DNA of 64,000 nt from Myxococcota bacterium (GCA_022710975.1 JAKLGA010000012.1:204751-268750), one strand, 5' to 3'; counted from the stretch's first letter, positions 1 to 10,819 are shown. The notes: generated by a model not told the origin, from the letters alone. Translations and numbers: made by a program.

Positions 1-315
1 GACCACGACCAGGGCGGCGTCCGCGGCGGACAGCGACAGGCGGGTGTCGTAGTGGAAGTTCCCGTCTCCCGGGGTGTCCAGCAGGTTGATCTTGCGCTTC
101 TTCCACTCGATGGCGCCGACCGCGGTGGCGATGCTCATGCGGCGGTCGATCTCTTCGGGTTCGGTGTCGAAGGTGGAGGTCTTGGCGTCGACGGCCCCCA
201 GCCGGGTGGTGGCCTTGGCGTCGAACAGGAAGGCCTCGGCCAGGGAGGTCTTGCCGTGGCCCTTGTGGCCCACCAGGGCCACGTTGCGGATGTCCTTCGC
301 TTCGTACTTTTTCAT
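1..315 (-). CDS. EF-G-type translational GTPase, N-terminal 105 residues (runs off the left edge)
   Basis: This is the N-terminal GTPase domain of an elongation factor G family protein; EF-G drives ribosomal translocation. Visible motifs are the P-loop GHKGHGKT near residue 17, a switch I segment ending RRMSI near residue 60, and the G3 motif DTPGDGNF near residue 80. Canonical EF-G has DTPGH at G3, so the catalytic His is Asp here, which points to an EF-G paralogue rather than the housekeeping copy. The start ATG follows GGAGG by 5 bases. It lies 72 bases downstream of coaX on the same strand and may be co-transcribed with it. The rest of the gene is outside the window. Confidence 0.85.
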   Translation of the reverse strand, partial: MKKYEAKDIRNVALVGHKGHGKTSLAEAFLFDAKATTRLGAVDAKTSTFDTEPEEIDRRMSIATAVGAIEWKKRKINLLDTPGDGNFHYDTRLSLSAADAALVVV

Positions 316-387
316 CAGGTCCTCCACAAAAGGGACCCCAAGCTATTTCACGCCCCAGGGCTTGTCAAGCGGGCTTTCCGGACCGGC

Positions 388-1155
388 TCAGGCGCGGTTG
401 CGCTCGTGCAGGATGCGCAGCCCCCGCAGGGTCAGCATGCCGTCCACTTCCTGGATGTGCTGCGAGGACGGGGCGATCAGCTTGGCCAGCCCGCCGGTGG
501 CGACCACGCGAACCGCGCCGCCCAGCTCGGACTTCATGCGGGTGATGATCCCGTCCACCAGGCCGGCGTAGCCGTAGAACAGCCCGGCCTGCATGGAGGT
601 GACCGTGGTGCGGCCGATCACCGCGGGCGGCCGGGCGAAGGGCACCCGCGGCAGCTTGGAGGCCTCGCGGAACAGCGCCTCCATGGAGATCTGGATGCCC
701 GGGGCGATGGCCCCGCCCAGGTACTCGCCGGCCGCGCTGATCGCGTCGAAGGTGGTGGCCGTGCCGAAGTCCACCACGATCAGCGGTCCGGGGCCCTGGT
801 CGAGCGCCGCCACCGCGTTGACGATGCGGTCGGCCCCCACCTCCTTGGGGTTGTCGTAGCGGATGGGCATGCCGGTCTTGATGCCCGGGCCCACCACCAG
901 GCTCTCCACCCCGAAGGTCTCCCGGACCATGTGGACCAGCACCCACTCCACGGTGGGCACCACGCACGCCAGGATGCAGGCCTGGATGGCGCGCGGCTCG
1001 AGCCCCTCCTGGGCCAGCATCTGGGTCAGCAGCACCCGGTACTCGTCGGCCGTGCGGTGGGCGGAGGTGCCGATGCGCCAGTGCTGCTTGAGCTGCGCGT
1101 CGTCGTACACCCCGAACACCACGTTCGTGTTGCCCACGTCGATGACCAGCAGCAT
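388..1155 (-). CDS. coaX: Type III pantothenate kinase
   Basis: This 255-residue enzyme phosphorylates pantothenate, the first step of coenzyme A synthesis, in the cytoplasm. It has the ASKHA-fold phosphate loop DVGNTN at residues 6-11, the pantothenate-binding GADR at 107-110, and DFGTATTFD near 128. Length matches the type III family, which is unrelated to E. coli CoaA. AAGGAG sits 7 bases before the ATG. A promoter-like pair lies upstream at 1197-1225. The EF-G-like gene follows on the same strand. Confidence 0.95.
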   Translation of the reverse strand: MLLVIDVGNTNVVFGVYDDAQLKQHWRIGTSAHRTADEYRVLLTQMLAQEGLEPRAIQACILACVVPTVEWVLVHMVRETFGVESLVVGPGIKTGMPIRYDNPKEVGADRIVNAVAALDQGPGPLIVVDFGTATTFDAISAAGEYLGGAIAPGIQISMEALFREASKLPRVPFARPPAVIGRTTVTSMQAGLFYGYAGLVDGIITRMKSELGGAVRVVATGGLAKLIAPSSQHIQEVDGMLTLRGLRILHERNRA

Positions 1156-1196
1156 CGGTCCGCTCCTTCCCGGGGCCGGCCGGGCCCGCGCGGAGC

Positions 1197-1225
1197 ATGA
1201 TGTCCGGCCCTCCGGCCGAGGTCAA
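1197..1225 (-). promoter_or_regulatory. Putative promoter of coaX
   Basis: Minus-strand TTGACC (1220-1225), 17 bases, then CATCAT (1197-1202). It fits a sigma-70 layout and sits about 40 bases before the coaX start. Inferred from sequence only. Confidence 0.45.
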
Positions 1226-1260
1226 CCCCCGCCCGGGCGCGCCCTCGCTCGAACGCGAAC

Positions 1261-1289
1261 TTGCCCGGTCCGGCGGGCTCGGGCATCAT
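1261..1289 (+). promoter_or_regulatory. Putative promoter of the response regulator gene
   Basis: TTGCCC (1261-1266), 17 bases, CATCAT (1284-1289). It is divergent from the coaX promoter, with the same spacing and the same -10 hexamer. GAGGAG and the ATG at 1310 follow. Confidence 0.45.
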
Positions 1290-1309
1290 CGTCGCAGAGG
1301 AGCCCTCGC

Positions 1310-2263
1310 ATGGCGGAGTCGGTGCACCCGGCCCGGATCCTGGTGGTCGACGACGATCCCCAGGTGTGCAGCATGATGCGGCAGGTGCTCGCCCGCGAGG
1401 GCTTCGGGGTGCTGGTGGCCGCGGACGGCCCGAGCGCGCTGGAGGTGGTGGCCCGCGAGCGGCCCGATCTGGTGCTGCTCGATCTGGTCATGCCGGGCAT
1501 GGACGGCATGGAGGTGCTGCGGACGCTCAAGACCCGCGAATCGTCCGACTTCCTGCCCATCATCTTGCTGACCGGCCAGGGCGACATGGACACCCGGCTG
1601 CGCGGCCTGAAGCTGGGAGCCGACGACTACCTGACCAAGCCGGCCAGCCCGCGCGAGCTGCTGGCGCGGGTGGACGCGCTGCTGCGCATCAAGCGCATGC
1701 AGGAGCAGATCAACTCCAGCCGCAAGCAGTTCGAGGACGCCGCCCTGGTGGACCCGGTCACCGGCCTGTACAACCAGCGCTACCTGGAGCACCGGGTGCG
1801 GGACGAGCACAAGCGGGCCGAGCGCTACAGCGAGCCGCTGTCCTGCATCCTGCTGCAGGCCGTCGATCTCGAGGTCCTGCGCGCCGAGCACGGCGCCGAG
1901 GCCGCCGACGCCTGCCTGCGGGAGCTGGCCCAGGTGGTGCGCCGCGGGGTGCGCGAGTTCGACGTGGTGGTGCGCCGCGACGAGCGCGCCTTCGCCGTGC
2001 TCCTGCCGCGCACCCACTTCGGCGCCGCCACCGCGGTGGTGGGCCGCCTGTGGCGCCAGGCGCGCGAGCACCCCTTCCAGGTGGCCGGCCGCCAGGTGGC
2101 CTTCCGCGTCCGCATGGGGGTCAGCTTCTACCCCGGCCGGGGCGTGAACGACGGGCCCTCGCTGCTGGCCCGGGCGCAGGAGGCCCTCGGCCTGGCGCTC
2201 GACCAGCCGGGCGAGTCCATCTGCCTGCTGCAGTACACGCCCTACTTCTTGAGCCCGGATTGA
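1310..2263 (+). CDS. Response regulator with a degenerate GGDEF domain
   Basis: This 317-residue protein has a CheY-like receiver domain (about 8-125), with the acidic pocket DDD, the phosphoacceptor Asp in LLDLVMPGMDG and the conserved Lys in LTKP. A GGDEF-family domain follows (about 145-310, beginning DPVTGLYNQRYL). The active-site motif reads RRDERA where a diguanylate cyclase has GG(D/E)EF, so c-di-GMP synthesis is unlikely; it may act as a binding or output module. GAGGAG precedes the ATG. Its 3' end overlaps the convergent rarA gene by 22 bases. Confidence 0.85.
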   Translation: MAESVHPARILVVDDDPQVCSMMRQVLAREGFGVLVAADGPSALEVVARERPDLVLLDLVMPGMDGMEVLRTLKTRESSDFLPIILLTGQGDMDTRLRGLKLGADDYLTKPASPRELLARVDALLRIKRMQEQINSSRKQFEDAALVDPVTGLYNQRYLEHRVRDEHKRAERYSEPLSCILLQAVDLEVLRAEHGAEAADACLRELAQVVRRGVREFDVVVRRDERAFAVLLPRTHFGAATAVVGRLWRQAREHPFQVAGRQVAFRVRMGVSFYPGRGVNDGPSLLARAQEALGLALDQPGESICLLQYTPYFLSPD

Positions 2264-3612
2264 TCCTCGTCCGGGTCGGGCGCGTCCGGCCCGGCGCGCA
2301 GGCGCTCGAGCCGCGCGCCGATCTCGCGCTCCGCGCCGTTCTCCGAGGGGGTGTAGTAGCGCCGCCCGGCCAGCTCTTCGGGCAGGTAGTCCTCGGGCAC
2401 GTAGTGGCCCTCGAAGTCGTGGGGGTAGCGGTAGTCCCGGCCGTAGCCGAGCTCCTTCATCAGCGCGGTGGGGGCGTTCCGGAGCTTGGCGGGCACCGGC
2501 AGCGCGCCCAGCTCGCGCACGTCCTTGCGGGCCCGCACGTAGGCCAGGAGCGAGGCGTTCGACTTGGGCGCCGCGGCCAGGTAGCAGGCCGCCTGCGACA
2601 GGTTGAGCGCGCTCTCGGGCAGGCCCACCAGCTCGTGGGCGGCCAGGGCCGCCGCGGCCACCTGGATGGCCTGCGGGTCGGCGTTGCCCACGTCCTCGGA
2701 GGCGAAGATGAGCATGCGCCGCAGCACGAAGCGGGGATCCTCGCCGGCCTCCAGCATGCGGGTCATCCAGTACACGGCCGCGTCCGGATCCGAGCCGCGC
2801 AGGCTCTTGATGAAGGCTGACACGACGTTGTAGTGCTCCTCGCCGGCCTTGTCGTACAGCAGCGTGCGGTGCTGGGCCGCCTCCTCGACGGCCTCGCGGG
2901 TGATCAGCCCGCCCGCCGGGCCCGCCGCGGCCAGGTGATCGGCCACGGCCTCGAGCAGGTTGAGCGCCCGGCGGCCGTCACCCCGGGCCGCGGCCACCAT
3001 GGCCGCCCGTGCGTCCTCGGCGAGCTGGAGCCCGCGCGCGCCCAGGCCGCGCTCGCGATCGGCCAGCGCCCGCTCGATGAGCGCGGCCAGCTCGGCCTCC
3101 CCGAGCGGCTCGAGGGCGAACACCCGCGCGCGCGACAGGAGCGCCGCGTTCACCTCGAACGAGGGGTTCTCGGTGGTGGCCCCGATGAGCACGAAGGTGC
3201 CGCGCTCGACGTGCGGCAGGAGCGCGTCCTGCTGGGCCTTGTTCAGGCGGTGGATCTCGTCGATGAACAGCACCGTCCGCCCGGCCTGCTGGTCGCGGCG
3301 CAGGCCGGCCGCCTGGGCGATCTCACGGATCTCGCGCACCCCGCCCAGCACGGCCGAGAAGGGCACGAACTCGGCCCCCGTGGTCGCGGCGATGACCGCG
3401 GCCAGGGCCGTCTTGCCGCAGCCGGGCGGGCCCCACAGGATCATGGAGTGCAGCCGGTCGGACTCGATCGCCCGCCGGAGCCCCTTGCCCTCGCCCAGCA
3501 GGTGCGCCTGGCCGACCACCTCGGCCAGGCCGCGCGGGCGCATGCGCTCCGCCAGCGGCGCGTGCCGCCGCTCGCGCTCCGCCTGGGCCTGGAACATGTC
3601 GGGTTGCTTCAC
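2242..3612 (-). CDS. rarA: Replication-associated recombination protein A (RarA/MgsA AAA+ ATPase)
   Basis: AAA+ ATPase of the clamp-loader type that acts at stalled replication forks. It shows the family opening PLAERMRP, Walker A GPPGCGKT (about residue 61), Walker B with DEIH (about 117), sensor ATTENPSFEVN and the C-terminal tetramerisation region with YNVVSAFIKSLRGSDPDAA. I place the start at a GTG (456 residues) rather than the ATG at 3717. A promoter-like pair at 3633-3661 would put the transcript start near 3626, inside the longer frame, and GGAG precedes the GTG. The alternative GTG at 3615 is equally possible. Confidence 0.93.
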   Translation of the reverse strand: MKQPDMFQAQAERERRHAPLAERMRPRGLAEVVGQAHLLGEGKGLRRAIESDRLHSMILWGPPGCGKTALAAVIAATTGAEFVPFSAVLGGVREIREIAQAAGLRRDQQAGRTVLFIDEIHRLNKAQQDALLPHVERGTFVLIGATTENPSFEVNAALLSRARVFALEPLGEAELAALIERALADRERGLGARGLQLAEDARAAMVAAARGDGRRALNLLEAVADHLAAAGPAGGLITREAVEEAAQHRTLLYDKAGEEHYNVVSAFIKSLRGSDPDAAVYWMTRMLEAGEDPRFVLRRMLIFASEDVGNADPQAIQVAAAALAAHELVGLPESALNLSQAACYLAAAPKSNASLLAYVRARKDVRELGALPVPAKLRNAPTALMKELGYGRDYRYPHDFEGHYVPEDYLPEELAGRRYYTPSENGAEREIGARLERLRAGPDAPDPDEDQSGLKK

Positions 3613-3632
3613 CACCAAGCGCTCCGCAGCGG

Positions 3633-3661
3633 ACTCTACCCCAGCTCCGGGAGGCGCGGAA
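3633..3661 (-). promoter_or_regulatory. Putative promoter of rarA
   Basis: Minus strand TTCCGC (3656-3661), 17 bases, TAGAGT (3633-3638). Its position supports the short GTG start of rarA. Confidence 0.4.
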
Positions 3662-3669
3662 GGGGCCGC

Positions 3670-3698
3670 TTCCCTGGCGCGCGTCCCCGGTGTACCAT
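3670..3698 (+). promoter_or_regulatory. Putative promoter of the PPP-family phosphatase gene
   Basis: TTCCCT (3670-3675), 17 bases, TACCAT (3693-3698). The predicted transcript start, near 3705, falls almost on the ATG at 3707, so the mRNA may be leaderless. Confidence 0.35.
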
Positions 3699-3706
3699 GG
3701 CCCGCC

Positions 3707-4495
3707 ATGGGGCGCACCTTCGTCGTGGGCGACGTGCACGGGGACCTCGAGGCGCTCGAGCGGGTGCTGGCCGATCTGCCCGCGCCCGGGGCCGGAGACA
3801 GCCTGGTGTTCCTGGGGGACTACGTGGACCGCGGCCCGCAGGTGCGGGAGACGGTGACGTTCGTGCGCCGGCTGCAGGCTCGCACCCAGGCCCGGGTGGT
3901 GCTGCTGCGCGGCAACCACGAGGACTCCTGGCTGCGGGTGGCCCAGGGCGAGATGGGAGAGTTCGTGTTCCCGCGCCCCAACGGCTGCCTGGAGAGCCTG
4001 CGCTCCTACCGCGGGGAGCCCACGCCGGCCCGGGACGAGGAGCCGCGCACGGAGGAGTGGGCCCAGCTGCGCTGCGCGAGCTTCTTCCCCCGGGACGTGC
4101 TGGCCTGGATGGACACGCTGCCCTTCTTCCACGAGGACGAGCACGCCCTCTACGTGCACGGCGGCCTGCCGCGCGTCGGCGGCCGCTTCCCGCACCCGTC
4201 CGAGATCGATCCGCCGCGCACCCTGCTGTGGGTGCGTACCCGGGACTTCTTCCTCAACTACCGGGGCAAGTACGTGGTGTTCGGGCACACGCGCTGCGCC
4301 ACCCTGCCGCAGGAGCTGTCGGCCTACACGCCCGACGATCCCACCGACGTGTTCGCGGGGCCCTGCGTGGCCGGCATCGACACCGGCGCCGGCAAGGGCG
4401 GCTTCCTGACCGTGCTCGAGCTCCCCAGCCGCCGGGTGTACGAGTCCCGCCGGACCGATCCGGCCAAGGCGCCGGCCCGAGCCGACGGCCGGTGA
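3707..4495 (+). CDS. PPP-family metallophosphatase (Ser/Thr phosphatase or Ap4A hydrolase-like)
   Basis: This 262-residue phosphoesterase carries all the PPP signatures: GDVHG near residue 9, GDYVDRG near 41 and GNHE near 70, plus later metal-ligand His residues in YVHGG and FGHT. These bind the two-metal centre. The family covers protein phosphatases and diadenosine tetraphosphatases, and the sequence does not choose between them. There is no signal peptide, so it is cytoplasmic. No Shine-Dalgarno is seen before the ATG, which fits a leaderless transcript. It is transcribed divergently from rarA. Confidence 0.85.
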   Translation: MGRTFVVGDVHGDLEALERVLADLPAPGAGDSLVFLGDYVDRGPQVRETVTFVRRLQARTQARVVLLRGNHEDSWLRVAQGEMGEFVFPRPNGCLESLRSYRGEPTPARDEEPRTEEWAQLRCASFFPRDVLAWMDTLPFFHEDEHALYVHGGLPRVGGRFPHPSEIDPPRTLLWVRTRDFFLNYRGKYVVFGHTRCATLPQELSAYTPDDPTDVFAGPCVAGIDTGAGKGGFLTVLELPSRRVYESRRTDPAKAPARADGR

Positions 4496-4512
4496 CCCGC
4501 GCCGCCTCGGCC

Positions 4513-4541
4513 TTGCCGGCGCACCCGAGGCGTGCTAACCC
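4513..4541 (+). promoter_or_regulatory. Possible promoter of recN
   Basis: TTGCCG (4513-4518), 17 bases, TAACCC (4536-4541). The -10 is poor, but the layout matches other genes of the window. No LexA box is evident. Confidence 0.25.
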
Positions 4542-4569
4542 TGCCGACCGGCTCTTCTCAGGAGTGCGC

Positions 4570-6282
4570 GTGCTCACCTACCTCGGCATCCGCGACCTGG
4601 CCATCGTCGACCGGCTCGAGCTCGAGCTCGAGCCGGGCTTCAACGTGGTCACCGGCGAGACCGGGGCCGGCAAGAGCATCCTGGTCAACGCGCTGCACCT
4701 GCTGCTGGGCGGGCGGGCCAGCGAGGAGCTCATCCGGGCCGGCTGCGAGAGCGCCGAGGTGGAGGGCGTGTTCGAGCTCCCGGAGGGGAGCCCGCTCGGC
4801 CCGCGCCTGGAGGAGCTCGGGCTGGCCGACGGCGCCCGTCTGGCCGTGCGCCGGGTGCTCTCCCGGGGCGGGCGCGGACGGGTGTTCGTCAACGACCGGG
4901 GCGTGGCGCTGGCCACGCTGACCGGGCTGGCCGGGGAGCTGGTGGACATCTCCGGCCAGCACGAGCACGTGCGCCTGACCGACGAGTCCACCCACCGCGC
5001 CATCCTGGACGCCTTCGGCGGGCTGGAGGGGCGGGTGGCCGAGGTAGCCGCGGCGGTCGGCGCGCTGCGCGCGCTCGAGGCGGAGCAGCGCGCCCTCGAG
5101 GAGGCCGAGCGCAAGCGGGCCGAGCGCGAGGAGTACCTGCGTTTCAGCCTGGGGCGCATCGACGAGGTCGGGCCCCGGCCGGGGGAGCTGGACGAGCTGG
5201 AGCGCGAGCGCTCGCGGCTGCGGCACGCCGAGAAGCTGCGCGCCGGGCTGGCCGAGGCGCACGCCTGGCTGCACGAGCAGGAGGGCTCCGCGCTCGAGCT
5301 GGCGGGCCGGGCGCAGAAGCAGCTCGCGAACCTGGCGCGTTTCGACCCCGGGCTGGAGGCGCTGCGCGCTCCGCTCGAGGCCGCCCAGGCGGGGCTGCAG
5401 GAGGTGGCGCGCGCCGTGGAGGCCGCCGCCGCGGGGCTGGAGGACGACCCCGCCCGGCTGGACGAGGTGGAGGGCCGGCTCGGGCGGCTGCGCTCGCTGC
5501 TGCGCACGCACGGGCCGGGCCTCGAGGAGCTGCTCCAGGCCCGCGCCCGGATGGCCGAGGAGCTGGCCGGGCTGGAGCGACTGGAGGGCCGCAAGGCGGC
5601 GCTGGCGCCCGAGCTCGAGCGCGCGCGGGGGGGCGCCCTGGAGCGCGCCGGGGCCCTGTCCGCCGCCCGCGCTCAGGCCGCGGGCCGGCTGGCCAGGCGC
5701 CTGGAGGAGGAGCTCGGCGCGCTGGCGATGCCCGGGGCCAGGGTGGCGGTGGAGGTGGTCGGCGGCGGGCCCGAGCGGCTGGAGGAGCACGGCCTGGACG
5801 AGGTGCGCTTCGTCTTCTCGGCCAACCCCGGCGAGCCGGTGCGGGCGCTCGCCCGGGTGGCCTCGGGCGGCGAGCTGTCCCGCGTGCTGCTGGCGCTCAA
5901 GGCCGTGCTGGCCGAGGTCGATCCGGTCAGCACCTACGTGTTCGACGAGGTGGACGCCGGGGTGGGCGGGGCGGTGGCCGAGGTGCTGGGCGACCGGCTG
6001 GCGGCGGTCTCGGCCTCCCACCAGGTGGTGTGCATCACCCACCTGCCCCAGATCGCGGTCCACGCCGGGACCCACTTCATCGTGCAGAAGCGCGTCCAGG
6101 CGGGCCGCACCCTGTCCGAGGTGCTGCGCCTGGCCGGCGACCCCGAGCGGATCGAGGAGCTGGCCCGCATGGCCGGCGGCCGCCAGGTGACCGAGTCCGC
6201 CCGCGGTCACGCCCGCGAGATGCTGACGCTGGCCCGCGCCCCCGCCCCGCGCGCCCGCCGGCGGCCCAAGGCGAAGGCATGA
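4570..6282 (+). CDS. recN: DNA repair protein RecN
   Basis: SMC-like ATPase of double-strand-break repair, 570 residues. Walker A GETGAGKS lies near residue 32 and a long Glu/Arg/Ala-rich coiled coil spans about 160-370. The ABC signature ASGGELSR (near 435) and Walker B TYVFDEVDAGVGG follow, with the conserved SHQVVCITHLPQIA. The start is a GTG 5 bases after GGAG; it gives the typical RecN opening LTYLGIRDLAIVD. Confidence 0.95.
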   Translation: MLTYLGIRDLAIVDRLELELEPGFNVVTGETGAGKSILVNALHLLLGGRASEELIRAGCESAEVEGVFELPEGSPLGPRLEELGLADGARLAVRRVLSRGGRGRVFVNDRGVALATLTGLAGELVDISGQHEHVRLTDESTHRAILDAFGGLEGRVAEVAAAVGALRALEAEQRALEEAERKRAEREEYLRFSLGRIDEVGPRPGELDELERERSRLRHAEKLRAGLAEAHAWLHEQEGSALELAGRAQKQLANLARFDPGLEALRAPLEAAQAGLQEVARAVEAAAAGLEDDPARLDEVEGRLGRLRSLLRTHGPGLEELLQARARMAEELAGLERLEGRKAALAPELERARGGALERAGALSAARAQAAGRLARRLEEELGALAMPGARVAVEVVGGGPERLEEHGLDEVRFVFSANPGEPVRALARVASGGELSRVLLALKAVLAEVDPVSTYVFDEVDAGVGGAVAEVLGDRLAAVSASHQVVCITHLPQIAVHAGTHFIVQKRVQAGRTLSEVLRLAGDPERIEELARMAGGRQVTESARGHAREMLTLARAPAPRARRRPKAKA

Positions 6283-6308
6283 ACCAGCCCGGCCGCCAGG
6301 AACGAAAT

Positions 6309-6336
6309 TTTGCTTTCCCGGTGTGCGGCGTGCTAT
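6309..6336 (+). promoter_or_regulatory. Putative promoter of the PP2C phosphatase gene
   Basis: TTTGCT (6309-6314), 16 bases, TGCTAT (6331-6336), just after recN. The surrounding bases are less GC-rich than the coding sequence. Confidence 0.35.
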
Positions 6337-6405
6337 CGGTGGTCCATCATGCGTAGCCGTCCCGGCAAGCGGCGCTGCGGTTCTGTGCGCCCCCGCGTGG
6401 GGGGA

Positions 6406-7191
6406 ATGGTGTCCTCCTGGGCGCGCTCCAACGTCGGCCGGCGCCGGGAGAAGAACGAAGACTCCTACCTGGCCGATCCCAGCCTGATGCTGTACCTGGT
6501 GGCCGACGGGATGGGCGGGCACGCGGGCGGCGAGACCGCCTCGCGCATGGCCGTGGACATCGTGCACCGCTCGGTGGCTGCCCGGCGGACGGACGTCGGC
6601 CTGTTCCCCGCGAGCGCGTCCCGCACCGAGCAGCCCGCCATCCTGGTCGCCCTGGGCGAGGCCATCCGGGAGGCCTCCCAGGCCATCTTCGAGGCCTCCT
6701 CCCTGAACCTCGAGCTGGCCGGCATGGGCACCACCGCCACCGTGGCGCTGTTCTTCGGGCCGCGCATCTACGTGGCCCACGTCGGGGACAGCCGGCTGTA
6801 CCGCATGCGGGCTGGCCGGCTGGAGCAGCTGACCGAGGACCACTCCCTGGTGGCGGAGCAGGTGAAGGCCGGCTTCATCACCGCCGAGGAGGCCCAGTTC
6901 TCCCGCTTCCGCAACATCATCACCCGCTCGGTGGGCTTCGAGAGCAACGTGGCCGCGGACACCTTCTCCGTGGCCGTCCGGCCCGGAGACCTCTTCCTGC
7001 TGTGCTCGGACGGCCTGACGGGCATGGTCAGCGACGAGGAGATCGGCAACGCGCTTCGCCGCAAGGGGCCCGCCAAGGCGTGCGACGAGCTGGTGGAGAT
7101 CGCCAACCGGCACGGCGGCGAGGACAACATCACCTTGATCGTGCTGCGTTTCAAGGGTCCCCCGGGCGGGGCGAGGGCGGCGCGGGGCTAG
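6406..7191 (+). CDS. PP2C-family protein phosphatase (PrpC/Stp type)
   Basis: This 261-residue PPM phosphatase removes phosphate from Ser/Thr residues, usually opposing Hanks-type kinases. It has the N-terminal SNVGRRREKNEDS, metal-binding DGMGGH near residue 33, GDSRLYR, the SLV helix region, LCSDGLTGM and the C-terminal DNIT. It lacks a membrane segment, so it is cytoplasmic. The start is uncertain: ATG 6406 after a G-run gives the standard N-terminus, while ATG 6349 would add 19 basic residues. No partner kinase lies in the window. Confidence 0.9.
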   Translation: MVSSWARSNVGRRREKNEDSYLADPSLMLYLVADGMGGHAGGETASRMAVDIVHRSVAARRTDVGLFPASASRTEQPAILVALGEAIREASQAIFEASSLNLELAGMGTTATVALFFGPRIYVAHVGDSRLYRMRAGRLEQLTEDHSLVAEQVKAGFITAEEAQFSRFRNIITRSVGFESNVAADTFSVAVRPGDLFLLCSDGLTGMVSDEEIGNALRRKGPAKACDELVEIANRHGGEDNITLIVLRFKGPPGGARAARG

Positions 7192-7221
7192 CCCGGGGCT
7201 AGCCCGGGGCTAGCCCGGGGG
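7184..7221 (+). repeat. Short tandem repeat over the PP2C stop codon
   Basis: An 11-base unit, GCTAGCCCGGG, occurs three times in a row with only a G-run difference at the ends. The first copy contains the TAG stop of the phosphatase gene. No function is evident; replication slippage is the simplest origin. Confidence 0.8.
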
Positions 7222-7249
7222 AATCCCTCGGGGCCGTTCAAAGTTTCTG

Positions 7250-7279
7250 TTGACAGCCCCTTCGGGGCTTTGCCATGAT
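7250..7279 (+). promoter_or_regulatory. Putative promoter of the M23 peptidase gene, with an internal hairpin
   Basis: TTGACA (7250-7255) with CATGAT 18 bases later (7274-7279). The spacer holds the stem AGCCCC-TTCG-GGGGCT (7255-7269) followed by TT, a terminator-like hairpin that could end the PP2C transcript inside this promoter. Confidence 0.5.
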
Positions 7280-7330
7280 GAGCGGCGCTACGGAGAGTTA
7301 GGTCTCGCACGCGTTCTCCTGCAGGTGCTC

Positions 7331-8266
7331 ATGAGCAAGCGCTTCACCGTGATGATCGTGCCGGATCGCACCTCGACGGTGCGGCGCTTCCGCGTGGCGA
7401 GCAGCTGGTTGTGGATGGTGGCCGGGTTCTTCTGCCTGCTCTTCACCGCCGTCGGCCTGGCGGCCTGGCACTACGCGCGGATCATCCACCAGGTCAGCGA
7501 AAACGACGAGTTGCGCCAGAAGAACGTCGAGCTGCGCAGCGAGCTCCTGGTGCTGCACGAGAAGGTTTCCTCCGTCCAGTCCATCCTGGACCGGGTCCAG
7601 CGTTTCGACACCAAGCTGCGCGCCATCACCCACCTCCAGGACCCCAAGCGGCACCTGGCCCTGGGCCCGGTCGACTCCGTCCGGACCGAGGGCGGCGAGG
7701 GGGTGGACCCGGGCGTGATCGACCCGCTCATCCTGTCCATCGGCGAGCAGCCGCACGTGGCCATCGGCCTCCTGGGGCAGCGGCTGGACAGCCTGGTGGC
7801 GGAGGCCGAGCGCCGCGAGGGCTCCATCCGCGAGCTGGAGACCTACCTGCGCGAGCAGAAGGCCCGCCTGTCGTCGACGCCCTCCGTGTGGCCCACGCGC
7901 GGCTGGATGACCTCGGGTTTCGGCATGCGCCAGGATCCCTACACTGGCAAGTCCACCATGCATCACGGCATCGACATTTCGAACCAGCTGGGCGTGCCCG
8001 TGGTGGCGCCGGCCTCGGGCGTGGTGACCTTCGCCGGCATCTCCGGCGGCTACGGCAAGGTGATCGTGGTGGATCACGGTTTCGGCATCCGCACCCGCTT
8101 CGCCCACCTGGAGGAGATGGAGGTGGCGGTCGGTGATCGGGTGGATCGCGGGGACAAGATCGGCGGCGTCGGCAACTCCGGCCGCTCCACCGGCCCCCAC
8201 CTGCACTACGAGGTGGAGCTGAATGGGGTGACCGAGAACCCGATGAACTACATCCTCGAGGAGTAG
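7331..8266 (+). CDS. Membrane-anchored M23 (LytM/gametolysin-like) peptidoglycan endopeptidase
   Basis: This 311-residue protein has a short cytoplasmic N-terminus, one membrane segment (about residues 22-48) and a coiled coil (about 55-95). A C-terminal M23 domain (about 195-311) faces the periplasm. The zinc ligands are present: HHGIDIS (His and Asp) and GPHLHYE (HxH), so it should be catalytically active on peptide cross-links. AGGTG lies before the ATG. An upstream ATG at 7250 was rejected because it overlaps the promoter. A strong terminator follows at 8317. Confidence 0.92.
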   Translation: MSKRFTVMIVPDRTSTVRRFRVASSWLWMVAGFFCLLFTAVGLAAWHYARIIHQVSENDELRQKNVELRSELLVLHEKVSSVQSILDRVQRFDTKLRAITHLQDPKRHLALGPVDSVRTEGGEGVDPGVIDPLILSIGEQPHVAIGLLGQRLDSLVAEAERREGSIRELETYLREQKARLSSTPSVWPTRGWMTSGFGMRQDPYTGKSTMHHGIDISNQLGVPVVAPASGVVTFAGISGGYGKVIVVDHGFGIRTRFAHLEEMEVAVGDRVDRGDKIGGVGNSGRSTGPHLHYEVELNGVTENPMNYILEE

Positions 8267-8316
8267 CGGGCCCGCCCGGGCCGCCTCCCGAGGTGCTCTC
8301 GATCCTGGGATGGACG

Positions 8317-8341
8317 AACCGGCCGCTGGCCGGTTCTTTCG
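8317..8341 (+). terminator. Rho-independent terminator after the M23 gene
   Basis: Perfect 8-base-pair stem AACCGGCC / GGCCGGTT with a 3-base loop (GCT), followed by CTTTCGT. On the other strand there is no U-rich tail, so it serves the plus-strand gene. Confidence 0.75.
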
Positions 8342-8395
8342 TATCTGGGGCTCAGCGGCTGGGTGGTGGCGATCGGCGGGCGGGCGGGGACGGAG

Positions 8396-10792
<2,397 letters not shown>

Positions 10793-10819
10793 CTAGCGCG
10801 GCTGGAAAAGGGAATTACG

